Under the pieces are notes generated by a model. That model did no database searches and had not been told where the DNA came from. It saw only the letters and a program-made list of their open reading frames with translations. A stretch of DNA of 52,990 nt from Chromera velia (Eukaryota; Sar; Chromeraceae), in NCBI GenBank assembly GCA_018398765.1, contig JAHBMJ010005693.1:1-52990 (forward strand), read 5' to 3'. Both the position numbers and the translations under genes were made by a program. Numbering within the stretch: position 1 is the first letter of the stretch; the number at the start of each line of letters is the position of its first letter. Below, in pieces: positions 34,501 through 43,178 of this stretch.

Positions 34501-35489
34501 AATCTATTCTGGTCAGAAGAAATCGGAAGGGAAAGCCTGTTGCGTTGCTTGTTATGCATGTCGACGATCTTTTTCTGTTTTCTCCTTCTGTTGATGAAGA
34601 TGTTAAGGGAATTCAGGGGTTGTTCGATATTGACAAGCCAGAAAGAATGGATAATGGAGAGTTACATCTGTACGTTGGCATATCCATTCGTATACGTCCA
34701 GGTGAGATGTTACTCGATCAGTCGAGTTACATTCAAGGGATGTCTGAGGGTGTGAGTGAGAAAGCAAGAAAGCCGTTGACAGAGAAGGACCTTTTGCTGC
34801 CTGAGGAGAAGGATGTGGATCTGTCTCTGCAGGCTGAACAGCAGAAGAATGTTGGTTGTTTGGGATGGGCGGTTAAGACTCAACCCTCTCTATCCTTTCT
34901 CTTTTCTCACCAGGTCCTGTCTCGCTCGAACTCTCGTCTGTCCCGTTCGTCTGTTCTTGCGACAGAGAAGGCTCTCTAGCATGCCAGAGAGACTACTCGT
35001 CCACTGCATCTCTCTTCTGTCTCTTCTGTCCCCTGTTTGTTAGTTTGGGGGGATGCGAGTTATGAGTTAGCAAAGAAGGAAGGGAGGTTGGGAATCGAGA
35101 TGCAGTTGGTGGATGAAAGTGAGATCGCGAATCTTGAGAAGATAAACGAGGACAACACCGTGTTTTGGCTCAGCAAAAAGCTGGCAAGAAAGCTGGGGTC
35201 AACGACTTCAGCTGTGTTGCTTGCCATGCGTGATGCAGTCAAATCCTCTTGGTCGATCGCTCACTTAGTCAGAAAGTTGTGGAAAAAGATGCCTCCTGTT
35301 GTTGTTGTGACTGACTCGCAGCCGTTGATGTTTCAGTTGAGTAGCAAGCAGTGTAAGAGCGAGCCTCGCATGTAGGGTGAGTTGGAGTATGTGTTGGAGA
35401 ACCTTGCGGACTTGGGGGCGAAGGTGAAGTGGGTTCAGTCAGGTTCCATGCGTGCAGATAGACAGACGAAGTTTCTTCGTTGCAGTTAA
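31515..35489 (+). pseudogene. Copia protease-integrase-RT-RNase H frame with ten internal stops
   Basis: One reading frame runs from about 31515 to a TAA at 35487-35489 with no frameshift. Motifs in order are protease CIADSGCSLG (31730-31760), integrase finger HSRLGH and CQKV..TYKTC (32240-32365), triad IVDFHNRC, HLDNGGEF and IVERVN (32590-32840), RT KMDVSTAFLQAP (34285-34320), QKAVYGLKDAL and MHVDDLFLF (34555-34580), and RNase H VWGDASYE (35043-35068) with TDSQPLMFQL. The frame is broken by TGA at 32028 and 32340 and TAG at 32112, 33453, 33663, 33948, 34029, 34176, 34977 and 35373. The TAG at 34176 sits after ARRF, where related RTs usually have Gln. Confidence 0.9.
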
Positions 35490-35544
35490 GTGTTTCCGAG
35501 TTTCTTCTCTTTCAGTGTGTCTTCCCTGCTCGCGTTCGCAGTTC

Positions 35545-35557
35545 AGACAGGGGGTGA
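35545..35557 (+). other. Polypurine tract of element B
   Basis: AGACAGGGGGTGA ends two bases before the 3' LTR, the expected position for plus-strand priming. Confidence 0.65.
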
Positions 35558-35559
35558 TC

Positions 35560-36064
35560 TGTGAGAGAAAGTGCATGCGGGGCGGCGTGTCAAGGCGTGC
35601 TGGGCGGGCCGCGCGGACCTTTAGTGGGCCGAGGCTTACATGCGTGCATCAAACTGAATGCGTCATTCTTTCAAATTATTTAGACTCGAATTGAGTACAT
35701 GCGCCAGAGATACTTGAGTCGGGCTTAAATATGCTTGAATGTGAGCTCGTGTGATTGAAGAAAACTGTGAGTGCGATCAGTCTGTCAGTGGTTGAAAGTG
35801 ATAAGATGGCAGTTCAATCAGTCAGACACACAGTGGTGCATGGGCGTGGGTCGTGCAGTTTCTCATGTTCAACTTGAAGCAGTGACAGAATCGCTGTCAA
35901 TACACTGCCATCTCCAGTAAACATTTTGACTGTTGCTAGAAGATGGAGTCGAGAAGACTCAAAAACTTTGCTGTCTGATAGGTTCAGACTTCCCTGTTTG
36001 TTCTGTTCTGTTCAAGTCTATGTACTTGGCCGTTCCCTAGCTAAGTATATAGCGTACCGTCACA
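35560..36064 (+). repeat. 3' LTR of copia element B
   Basis: 505-bp partner of 29741-30245 with the same TG...CA ends. Confidence 0.92.
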
Positions 36065-36091
36065 AATACAGTCTGAACGATTCAAGATACT

Positions 36092-37089
36092 CACGGTTGC
36101 TTTTTTGTCCAGTAACGACCCCTTTCTACCGGTAATATACCGCATTACCGGTAATTGACTCTAATTACCAAGCTTTGCCAAGAAAAAAATGAAAAAAAAA
36201 TTAAGTCTTAAAAAAAAAATTTTACCTGCGGCGCAACCCCTAATCTACAGTTTTAAACACTTGTTTTAACGTTTTTAATACTTAGGAATCAAGTTAGGAT
36301 TTTTAAAAAATCAAAAAATCTGTTTGCCTAATTGGTTTCTGAATCTTATCGTCTCTCCCTGTCTGTCAGTGTCTGACTGCCTTTTGAATCTCAGTGTCTC
36401 TGCCTGGCTTATCTTAGTTTGAGCTTCAGAATCTCTGACATCTGTGCCTGCCTCGATCATTGTCTTCCAAATCTCCACGTGTGTACCTACTTTACGCTTA
36501 CTTTTGTCTATGCCATTCTGTGTATTTTAATTTTATGTCTGTCGAGGCATGCTAGCTGTTCTCTTTATAAGACTTATACATGCTTCTGTTTGATGGACTA
36601 CTACTAGGGACTGCCATCTTGATCCGTCTTGTGTGCTATTAATTCTGGCTCAACTCGGACAACTTGTACACCCGGGGGAGGTCCTAGGTTGTGCACATAT
36701 AGCTAGTAATATAATGCCCATCTGGTTTGCCGTTAGCTAGTCTGAGCCTAGGTCTAAGCTAAAAAGGCTTAGATTGACAGTATTATGCATTGACTAGTAA
36801 CTATTGGTTAAGCATATTTTATATCTCTATAAACAAATAACTTGAAATTATGTTTATTATCGGACATAAATTTTCTTGAATATGATGTGATTGATTGATT
36901 GATTGATTGATAAGTTCTGCACTAGAGTTTCCCGCTATGACATTGTTTATCTGTTGCCAGAGTGTGTGAAATTACGTTTTGTTTTTATAGCTTTTACCAA
37001 AAATTTTACCGTTGGCTGGCGACTCTACCAGTAATTACCGGTTAACCGGTAATCAGTTTGCTTTACCACCGGAAAAATTGGCAACCCTG
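36092..37089. mobile_element. Non-autonomous hAT-like DNA transposon, 998 bp
   Basis: The left end reads CACGGTTGC and the right end, on the opposite strand, CAGGGTTGCCAA; eight of the first nine bases match. Flanking octamers AAGATACT (36084-36091) and GAGATACC (37090-37097) share the core AGATAC, as expected for a mutated 8-bp hAT duplication. Subterminal TACCGGTAAT motifs occur in both orientations near both ends, including a perfect 20-bp palindrome near 37033-37052. The interior is AT-rich with no transposase frame, so it would need a transposase supplied in trans. It sits 27 bp downstream of copia element B. Family assignment rests on termini and duplication length. Confidence 0.65.
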
Positions 37090-37349
37090 GAGATACCGTT
37101 CTGAATACGGCGCTCAGAATAGTCTGCAGGGGTATCAGGTATGTTTTGGACCAGATCAATCGAGTACATACTGCTTTTTCATTACGAGATGGACAATACG
37201 GAAAATCATGCAGTTTAATCTAAAAAACGAACGCAGAGGATCAAAGAGGATGATCGAACAGTAGGCTTAGATGCTATAAAAACAGCTGTACGTTCTTGCC
37301 TCATTGCTCACACCTCAAGCCTCGCCTTTTTTCAGAAACTGGCTCATAT

Positions 37350-37808
37350 TGTCACGAACTAGTCATGATATTCAAGAGGCTAAGCTAGATGGCAGCGGAA
37401 AGACTCTGTCCTAAACTGATTGACTCCAGAAGGTTCAGAAGGTTTCAAGTAAAGATCGTTAAGATACCTCGATCAACCTAATCCGCTTCTCATTCCTTCT
37501 AATCCAATCTTTCTCGAGAACAGTTATTTTTATCCCCGTACTTGACAGAGAATTAAACGTGATATGCAAACAGACTGAATTCATGTAACAAGACAAACTC
37601 AAGCTACAGGACAGCAGCTACAATACAACATCCATGTCCCAGAGCCAATTCATTTGCAAGGCAGTCACAGCGCATAAGAACCAAGACCCTGGCACTCAAA
37701 CACCTGCAAGAAGGCCCGCGTCGCATCGGCGCGTGTTGAATGCCTGAGCCCGTGCTGGCGTCGCCATCCGACTTGAGTCATCCTGGCACTGCTAGGCAGT
37801 CCAAGACA
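37350..37808 (-). repeat. 3' LTR of element C
   Basis: 459 bp, with inverted TGTC/GACA ends. The extra length over its partner comes from small indels, for example near 37610-37625. Confidence 0.78.
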
Positions 37809-38999
37809 CATGCCCCCCTCTTCTATGAGATTCTTGCTCGCAGAGGAAGAATCTTTCCAGAGCAAACTCCCCCCTCAATTTCTTCTATAAACTTCTGTTT
37901 GCGCTGAAGGGACCCGAAAAGGAGGTGTGATTAGTCACCGCTGCCTCACCGGCGACGCCAACCCACCAGGCCTATCTCCGCAGGACCTGTTGTAGGTCGG
38001 CTTCTGCATGGTTGCACACGGTCAACCTTCTCCACCCCATGGCAGAGTCCGTCACCTGACGGCCACAAGCTTCTCAATATAAGGTCTTATGCCCCTCTTA
38101 GCTCTCCCACATCTTCAAAATCTTCACGTCTAGCTGTTCTGAGAGTTTCTCTTTCTCTAGAGGCATCTCCAACAGTAGTGTACGCGTTCTTCTCACACAG
38201 CTTGATCTTCTTGTTCCCATATTCAACATGGCGCTCTCGTCAACTTTGAATCAATCAGCATAAGCAGAAGAATACGCAGTTGCTGCACCGAAGTGGAAAA
38301 GAGAGGAAACAAAGAGCGCTGTACACCGCCTAACTCATCACATATCACCGTCTCTTCTTTTTATTTGGTCCCTCTCTTGAAATGTCATCCCCTCCCCATG
38401 CATTTCCCTCGGAGTTGGTACTCCTGGTACCCCACTTTTCACCCCCCCCATACCCTGTCAAGACTCCACTCTTTAAGTGGCTTCGCTTTGATTGCTCAAT
38501 CGTCTGATCATGATCTGTATTCTGCCACTATCAACACTTTCCCTTCCTGGCTTTCCATCATGAAGAGCGACCCCACACCCAACCCTTCGTTTGCCGCGGG
38601 TGGCGCACGTGTTGGAATCCACCAAACACGGCTCAATTACATACACCAGCGTATTCATCCACGCTTTTGATCGCTCTGATCGCTTTGATCTCTGTCTTTC
38701 TACCCCAATCTGTCGTTCTGACTCACACAGGGACCCTCCCTGCGGCATGACTTCCAGTCCGAAAAAGCAAGCATCGCCAGTCCTAAAACACATCTCAATC
38801 CCTTCCAATCAAACGCACTCAGTATCACACTCTCAGAGAGAACTCTCGACGACTTTATGTCTTGTCTGTATATATGATCTGTCTAGCTAACCGTACCTTA
38901 TTGCCCTGGCACCATACATCAGCCTTTCTGTCTCTGTCTAGTACGCTAAACAAGAGAAGAAGCAAACAATCGACTGGCCATTTCAATTACGATTTGGTC

Positions 39000-39855
39000 G
39001 TAGACGGCAGTCTTGGTGGCTCCATGTTCCTTTGAATAGAAACAGCACCACAACACCAATCGTCTCGGTAAGCCTCCAGGATATAGCAGTCTTGAGGAAG
39101 ACTAGCAAGAACTCTAACATGGCGTATGAAGAGCCAGAGTCCATAATGCTGGTAGGGCAGGAGTCGGTGGTGGAGGACTCAATGTGGTAGGTGTTAGTGG
39201 GGACGACAGTCTCAAAGATAGTCTCAGTGCAGTAGCTGGGCTAAGAAGACGTCATGGTGGAGAGTTGGTTGGCAGTGCCAACAGTCTCAGGGTGGGCGAT
39301 CTTCATCACAGTCTCGGTGGTATAGGTGGGAATGATGGAGATGGTCTTGGTTATCGGGACGGTGTGGAGACGATCTTGGTCTCAGTCACGGCCTCAGGCG
39401 GTAGAGTACTTAACGAGGCGGACTCGGTGAAGTCAGTGGAGATGAAGCTAAAGATGAAGAGAAGTCTCAGTCATGGAGGAGGTCTCATAGGTCTGGAAGA
39501 TCTCTTCAGTGGTGGTGGTCTCAGAGAAATCCTCAGAGAAGTAGGTGGTGATAGCGGAAACGATCTCGGTGGAAAGGATGGTCATGACTGGGAGAACGAC
39601 GGTCTTAGTGAGGTAAAAATAGGTAAGAGTCAGAGGCACTGAGAGCAAAGTGCCAGGTCTGTCATTACCTGACATAGTATCAGAGCAGGACCTATCAGGA
39701 CTCATAGCTGACACAGTCGCTGAACATGTTGGCACGAAGGCGTGACCTGCAAGGAGTGAGTCACTGTCACAATGACCGCCTTCTCCCTCTTCTCCATCTC
39801 CAGATGAAGAAGAGATACGAAGAGTTCCCAGCCAGCCTGGCAGCCAGCAAAACAC
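39000..39855 (-). pseudogene. Thr/Ser/Glu-rich adhesin-like frame inside element C
   Basis: Reading leftward, 39855-39448 ends in a Thr-rich run ([20 protein letters not shown], then [20 protein letters not shown]). After a stop and frame changes the same composition continues through 39440-39130 ([62 protein letters not shown]), followed by a hydrophobic stretch. Repeated T-E-T-V/I motifs resemble fungal or oomycete surface glycoproteins rather than retroelement proteins. The frame is clearly broken, no homolog can be named, and it might be a captured host sequence. Confidence 0.4.
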
Positions 39856-40088
39856 AAGTCACCTAGCAGGACACAAGCGAGGCATTCCATTCAGCTGATA
39901 CGGGACGCAAGGAGTCTCTGACACTCCCTTCTACAGTCTCCTGACTGTGCCCGCAGCGTTTAGAAAGTAAAAAACGAGACGGAGAGAGACTGATCATCAA
40001 GTTGGCATCGATCTGGCACTTATCTGACTCCTTCACAGAAGGTGTGTTTTCGAGTTGCAGACCCTCGAGCTAAGCGATCACCATATCA

Positions 40089-40533
40089 TGTCACGAGCTA
40101 GTCATGACATTCAAGAGGCTAAGCTAGATAGTGGCAGAAAGACTCTGTCCTAAACTGATTGACTACAGAAGGTTCAGAAGGTTTCAAGTAAAGATCGTTA
40201 AGATACCTTCATCAACTTAATCCGTCTCTCATTCCCTCTAATCCAATCTCTTTCCAGAACAGTCGTTTTCATCCCTGTACTTGACAGAGAATTAAACGTG
40301 ACATGCAAATAGATTGAATTCATGTGACAGGATGAATTTAAGCTACAAGACAACATCCATATCCCAGAGCCAATTCATCTGCAAGGCAGTCACAGCACGT
40401 AAGAACGAAGACCCCGGCAATCAAACACCTGCAAGAAGGCCCGCGTCGCATCGGTGCGTGTGGAATGCCTGAGCCCGCGCTAGCGTCGCCATCTGACTCG
40501 AGTCATCCTGGCACTGCCAAGCAGTCCAGGACA
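40089..40533 (-). repeat. 5' LTR of element C
   Basis: 445-bp partner of 37350-37808. It is upstream in element orientation because the primer-binding-like sequence lies next to it. Confidence 0.78.
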
Positions 40534-40664
40534 CTATATATATAATGAATCAATCGTGAAATTCAGAGAACCGTTTCATCTTTTCAGAATAGATATATGA
40601 TAGATCGGCTTGATCCGAAAGCCAACGTACCCCCGGGACACCATGACCCTTTTAATTTTTTAAG

Positions 40665-40855
40665 CCCGACTTTTGCCCTGCACTGAAGGCACAGGGCCGA
40701 CTTTTGCCTAAGACGCCGAAGGCGCCCTGCCAACTTTTACCCAAAGCACCGAAGGCGTCCCGCTGACTTTTGCCCAAGGCGTCAAAGGCGTTCCACCGAC
40801 TTTTGCTCACGGCACCAAAGGTGCTCTACGTGTATAATGACTTTTGCCCGTCGTC
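40665..40855. repeat. Subterminal ~33-bp repeats with GCGCC..GGCGC hairpins
   Basis: Five full units and a partial one each contain the phrase GACTTTTGCCC followed by a short inverted repeat of the type GGCGCC-AAAG/GAAG-GGCGCC. A further unit in the same orientation lies near the right end of the element (41948-41980). Confidence 0.75.
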
Positions 40856-41115
40856 TTATTCAACATCTGTGTTATTTTGGATGTTTTCTCTCTAGTTTGT
40901 CATGTCCAATCATTATTGCGAGATGAAGATTGATTGACTGATTAAAGAGACAGTCACTACAAAGAAATGAATGAATCAATGCCAACATATTTTTCTTTTG
41001 CCGTTGCCTTTCAGTAAGACCCCGTCTCTCCAATATGACTAGCTCTTCGTGGTCGTTTCATCTTTAAAATGTTGTTACAGATTGTTGCAGGCTTTTTGAA
41101 TATACCATCGGAAAG

Positions 41116-41592
41116 TTGTTTGCAGAGACGACAAACAAAGCCGCTATATTTTTGGAAAAAAAGAGTGGGGTTAAGAGGCCCAATGATCTGCAGCAATGGA
41201 TGGATCCAGAGAAATTCGAAGGAGGGAGGAGGGACGGGGTTTCAAAATATCATTTTCTCCTCTTTCTGCTCATTTCTGGATTACTGTACGGATTAGGTGC
41301 TCCAACATTTTTTTTTATCGTATTTTGTGGCCGTGTTTCAATGGTATGCCAGGGAGAAATATCTGTTGTTGATGCAGAGGGGAAGTGGAGGGGGTGGATT
41401 AAAAGAAGGGGAGAGAAAAAGAAGAGACGGACTCACAAGAAAAAAAGAGAGGGGAGGTTTGCTCGTCCTGGCTCAGATTGGGATATCAGTTCTGGTGTGA
41501 GTGAGGCGTCAGGAGGCTTTTCGAGTGACAGTGATGTGTTTCATCCTCCCCGACGGCAAGCAGCTGGAACGGATAGAAACACTACGTCTTGA
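41116..41592 (+). CDS. Hypothetical frame inside the TIR element
   Basis: A 158-codon open frame includes RPNDLQQWMDPEKFEGGRRD, a hydrophobic segment (HFLLFLLISGLLYGLGAPTF), a Lys/Arg-rich stretch and an acidic Ser-rich tail. I do not recognise a family. It is the only sizeable frame in the element and could be a captured host fragment, a decayed transposase remnant or chance. Confidence 0.25.
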   Translation: MFAETTNKAAIFLEKKSGVKRPNDLQQWMDPEKFEGGRRDGVSKYHFLLFLLISGLLYGLGAPTFFFIVFCGRVSMVCQGEISVVDAEGKWRGWIKRRGEKKKRRTHKKKREGRFARPGSDWDISSGVSEASGGFSSDSDVFHPPRRQAAGTDRNTTS

Positions 41593-42023
41593 AGAAGCTT
41601 GAGAGCAGCACGAAGGACACAGAGGGTCCCTTGTAAAGACCAGTTAGAAACAGATGAATAGTAAGTAGACTTAAGTGTTCAGTAGTATTAACCTTATATA
41701 ATCCTCATCACCCCCCCCCATGAATGTGTGCTCTGGGTTGTCCTCAAAGCCTTGCTAGTGGCTTGGGATTTGGCGTCGCTAAATCTAGGATTTAACCCTC
41801 AATCATCATTATAAGCTTTATGAAAGTTTTATTATCTAGTTTATCACATATTTTTAATTTCAAAGTATTTTAAAGTCAGTTCTAAACTTGTTTTAAATTG
41901 CCGAAAATTGCTTAACACTAATGTTTAGAGTTGCTGAAATTTGCCTAGCGCCAAAGGCGCTGGGCGGACTTTTGCCCTAAATTGAATGGTCAAGCCCAAG
42001 GTTGGGTCATAGTGTCCCGGGGG

Positions 42024-43178
42024 TAAGCCAAGGTAAACATACTGTTACATATATGCACGCTTATGCGACAATGCGCGTTTTTTTTACTGCTTTTTTTTGG
42101 CCTTTGGTCCAAACTACCATCGCTATGGTTACTTGACGCTAGACTTGACGCCGGGGTCTAGGGCCCCTCTGGTTACCGCTTATATACGAGTTACCAAATC
42201 CATGGTCACTATGAAATCGCTCGACCCCCCCGGTAGTTCCCCCTAACCGTACTGTGTAGTACTTTATTTTATTATAGAAACACGGCTTGAAACGTCAAGG
42301 ATACTAGGATTGAATTATAGGATAGGATTTATTGATGAAGTTAAAGGCTAGCAATACGTTTTTATAGTTGACAATGTCACTCACATCATACATGTAAGTC
42401 TGTCAAACACATGCTAGTACATCATCCGTCTACCTCTGAACTGAGGTATTTTTTCTCAAACTTTGTACTGCAAGGACGTGCAGACTGATAGGTTAGTCAC
42501 TTTACTGATACGCACATCGGTACAGCATACATGGGTTCAAAAAGTTCCACTGATCACGCGGTGTGGTTATATGCATGCATCCAAAACATTTGCTATTCAG
42601 GCCTGTCTTTCTATTACAACGTCTGAGTCAGCCTCGATTTCTACTGTGCCTGCATGCTATCTGGGTTTGCGCTCGCCCCTCACTGCACACAGAATTGTAC
42701 GCGTAGTGTATATACCGATATGCTGTAAGGAAAGGAAACGTTTCCATCATTTATGTTCCGGGTTACCCCGTGGTCCACTGCCGGGCCTCGACTTGCACCG
42801 TCACCAAATTTTAAAAATTGGGCGTTAAAAATTCGGAGTCTCATTTTTTTTAGAAATTTTTGTATGCCTCATTTGACACTAAATTTTCAAGTTATAGGGT
42901 AATTCTTTGACAACGTAACAGTTCAAGATTTTTCTAGATATGCTCTAAATTCTTTTAAATTCCTCGGGATTTGTAAGCTAAACATCAGGCCATTTGCTGA
43001 TATGTCAATTAACCAATCAACCGATCGCGTTTGTCAAACGAGACGTCGGAGACGTACAGTCATAGTAAATTGGTCATTGAAAACCATTTCGTAAAGATCT
43101 CGAGGTCTTCTGAATACTTCTCAGCAGGAGTTCTCAGACATTCAAATATGACAGCCTGTTGTAATTAGGTGGCACTGT
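42024..43178. other. AT-rich spacer, no gene seen
   Basis: A 121-codon frame at 42463-42828 (+) has no recognisable features. Near 42235-42257 lies the inverted near-copy of the ACAGTACGGTTAGG motif found at 22145. The final few hundred bases may be 3' flank of the BTB gene. Confidence 0.5.

Larger units (their letters stand above)
29741..36064 (+). mobile_element. Ty1/copia-like LTR retrotransposon B, nonsense-riddled
   Basis: Two LTRs of exactly 505 bp (29741-30245 and 35560-36064) begin TGTGAGAG and end CGTCACA. Flanking pentamers AATGC (29736-29740) and AATAC (36065-36069) are a target-site duplication with one mismatch. A primer-binding site TGGTACTCCC starts at 30249, three bases after the LTR. 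A polypurine tract AGACAGGGGGTGA (35545-35557) precedes the second LTR. Gag sits in one frame (30301-31518) and protease-integrase-RT-RNase H in another (about 31515-35489). Structure is complete, yet the coding part holds at least a dozen nonsense codons, so the copy is inactive unless stops are read through. Confidence 0.92.
37350..40533 (-). mobile_element. Non-autonomous LTR retroelement C
   Basis: Direct repeats 37350-37808 (459 bp) and 40089-40533 (445 bp) begin TGTCACGA/G and end GACA, and differ by scattered substitutions and a few small indels. On the minus strand a purine tract GAAGAGGGGGGC (37823-37812) abuts the left repeat, and a TGGTGATCGCTTAGC primer-binding-like sequence (40083-40069) lies five bases inside the right repeat. 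Together these set the orientation as minus. The 2.3-kb interior has no gag knuckle, integrase or RT motif, so the element is LARD/TRIM-like. A broken Thr/Ser-rich frame occupies the 5' part. Flanks CATAT and CTATA do not give a clean duplication. Confidence 0.75.
40630..42023. mobile_element. TIR element of 1.4 kb with TA target duplication
   Basis: Terminal inverted repeats of 20 bp (40630-40649, and 42004-42023 on the other strand) start CCCCCGGGACAC and match at 19 of 20 positions. Both are flanked by TA (40628-40629 and 42024-42025). Inside the left end lies an array of subterminal repeats (40665-40855) and inside the right end a single related unit (about 41948-41980). No transposase motif is visible. 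The structure fits a non-autonomous Tc1/mariner- or CACTA-unrelated TIR element; the TA duplication favours a mariner-type mover. Confidence 0.65.

Noticed and set aside
30301-35489. Nuclear genetic code in which TAG means Gln
   Set aside because: The NVL gene ends at TAG in the expected place, and the element also carries TGA and TAA lesions, so mutation of the element is the simpler reading.
39184-39642. Plus-strand Gly/Asp/Leu-rich 152-codon frame in element C
   Set aside because: It is the antisense shadow of the Thr/Ser-rich frame, and the element orientation is minus.
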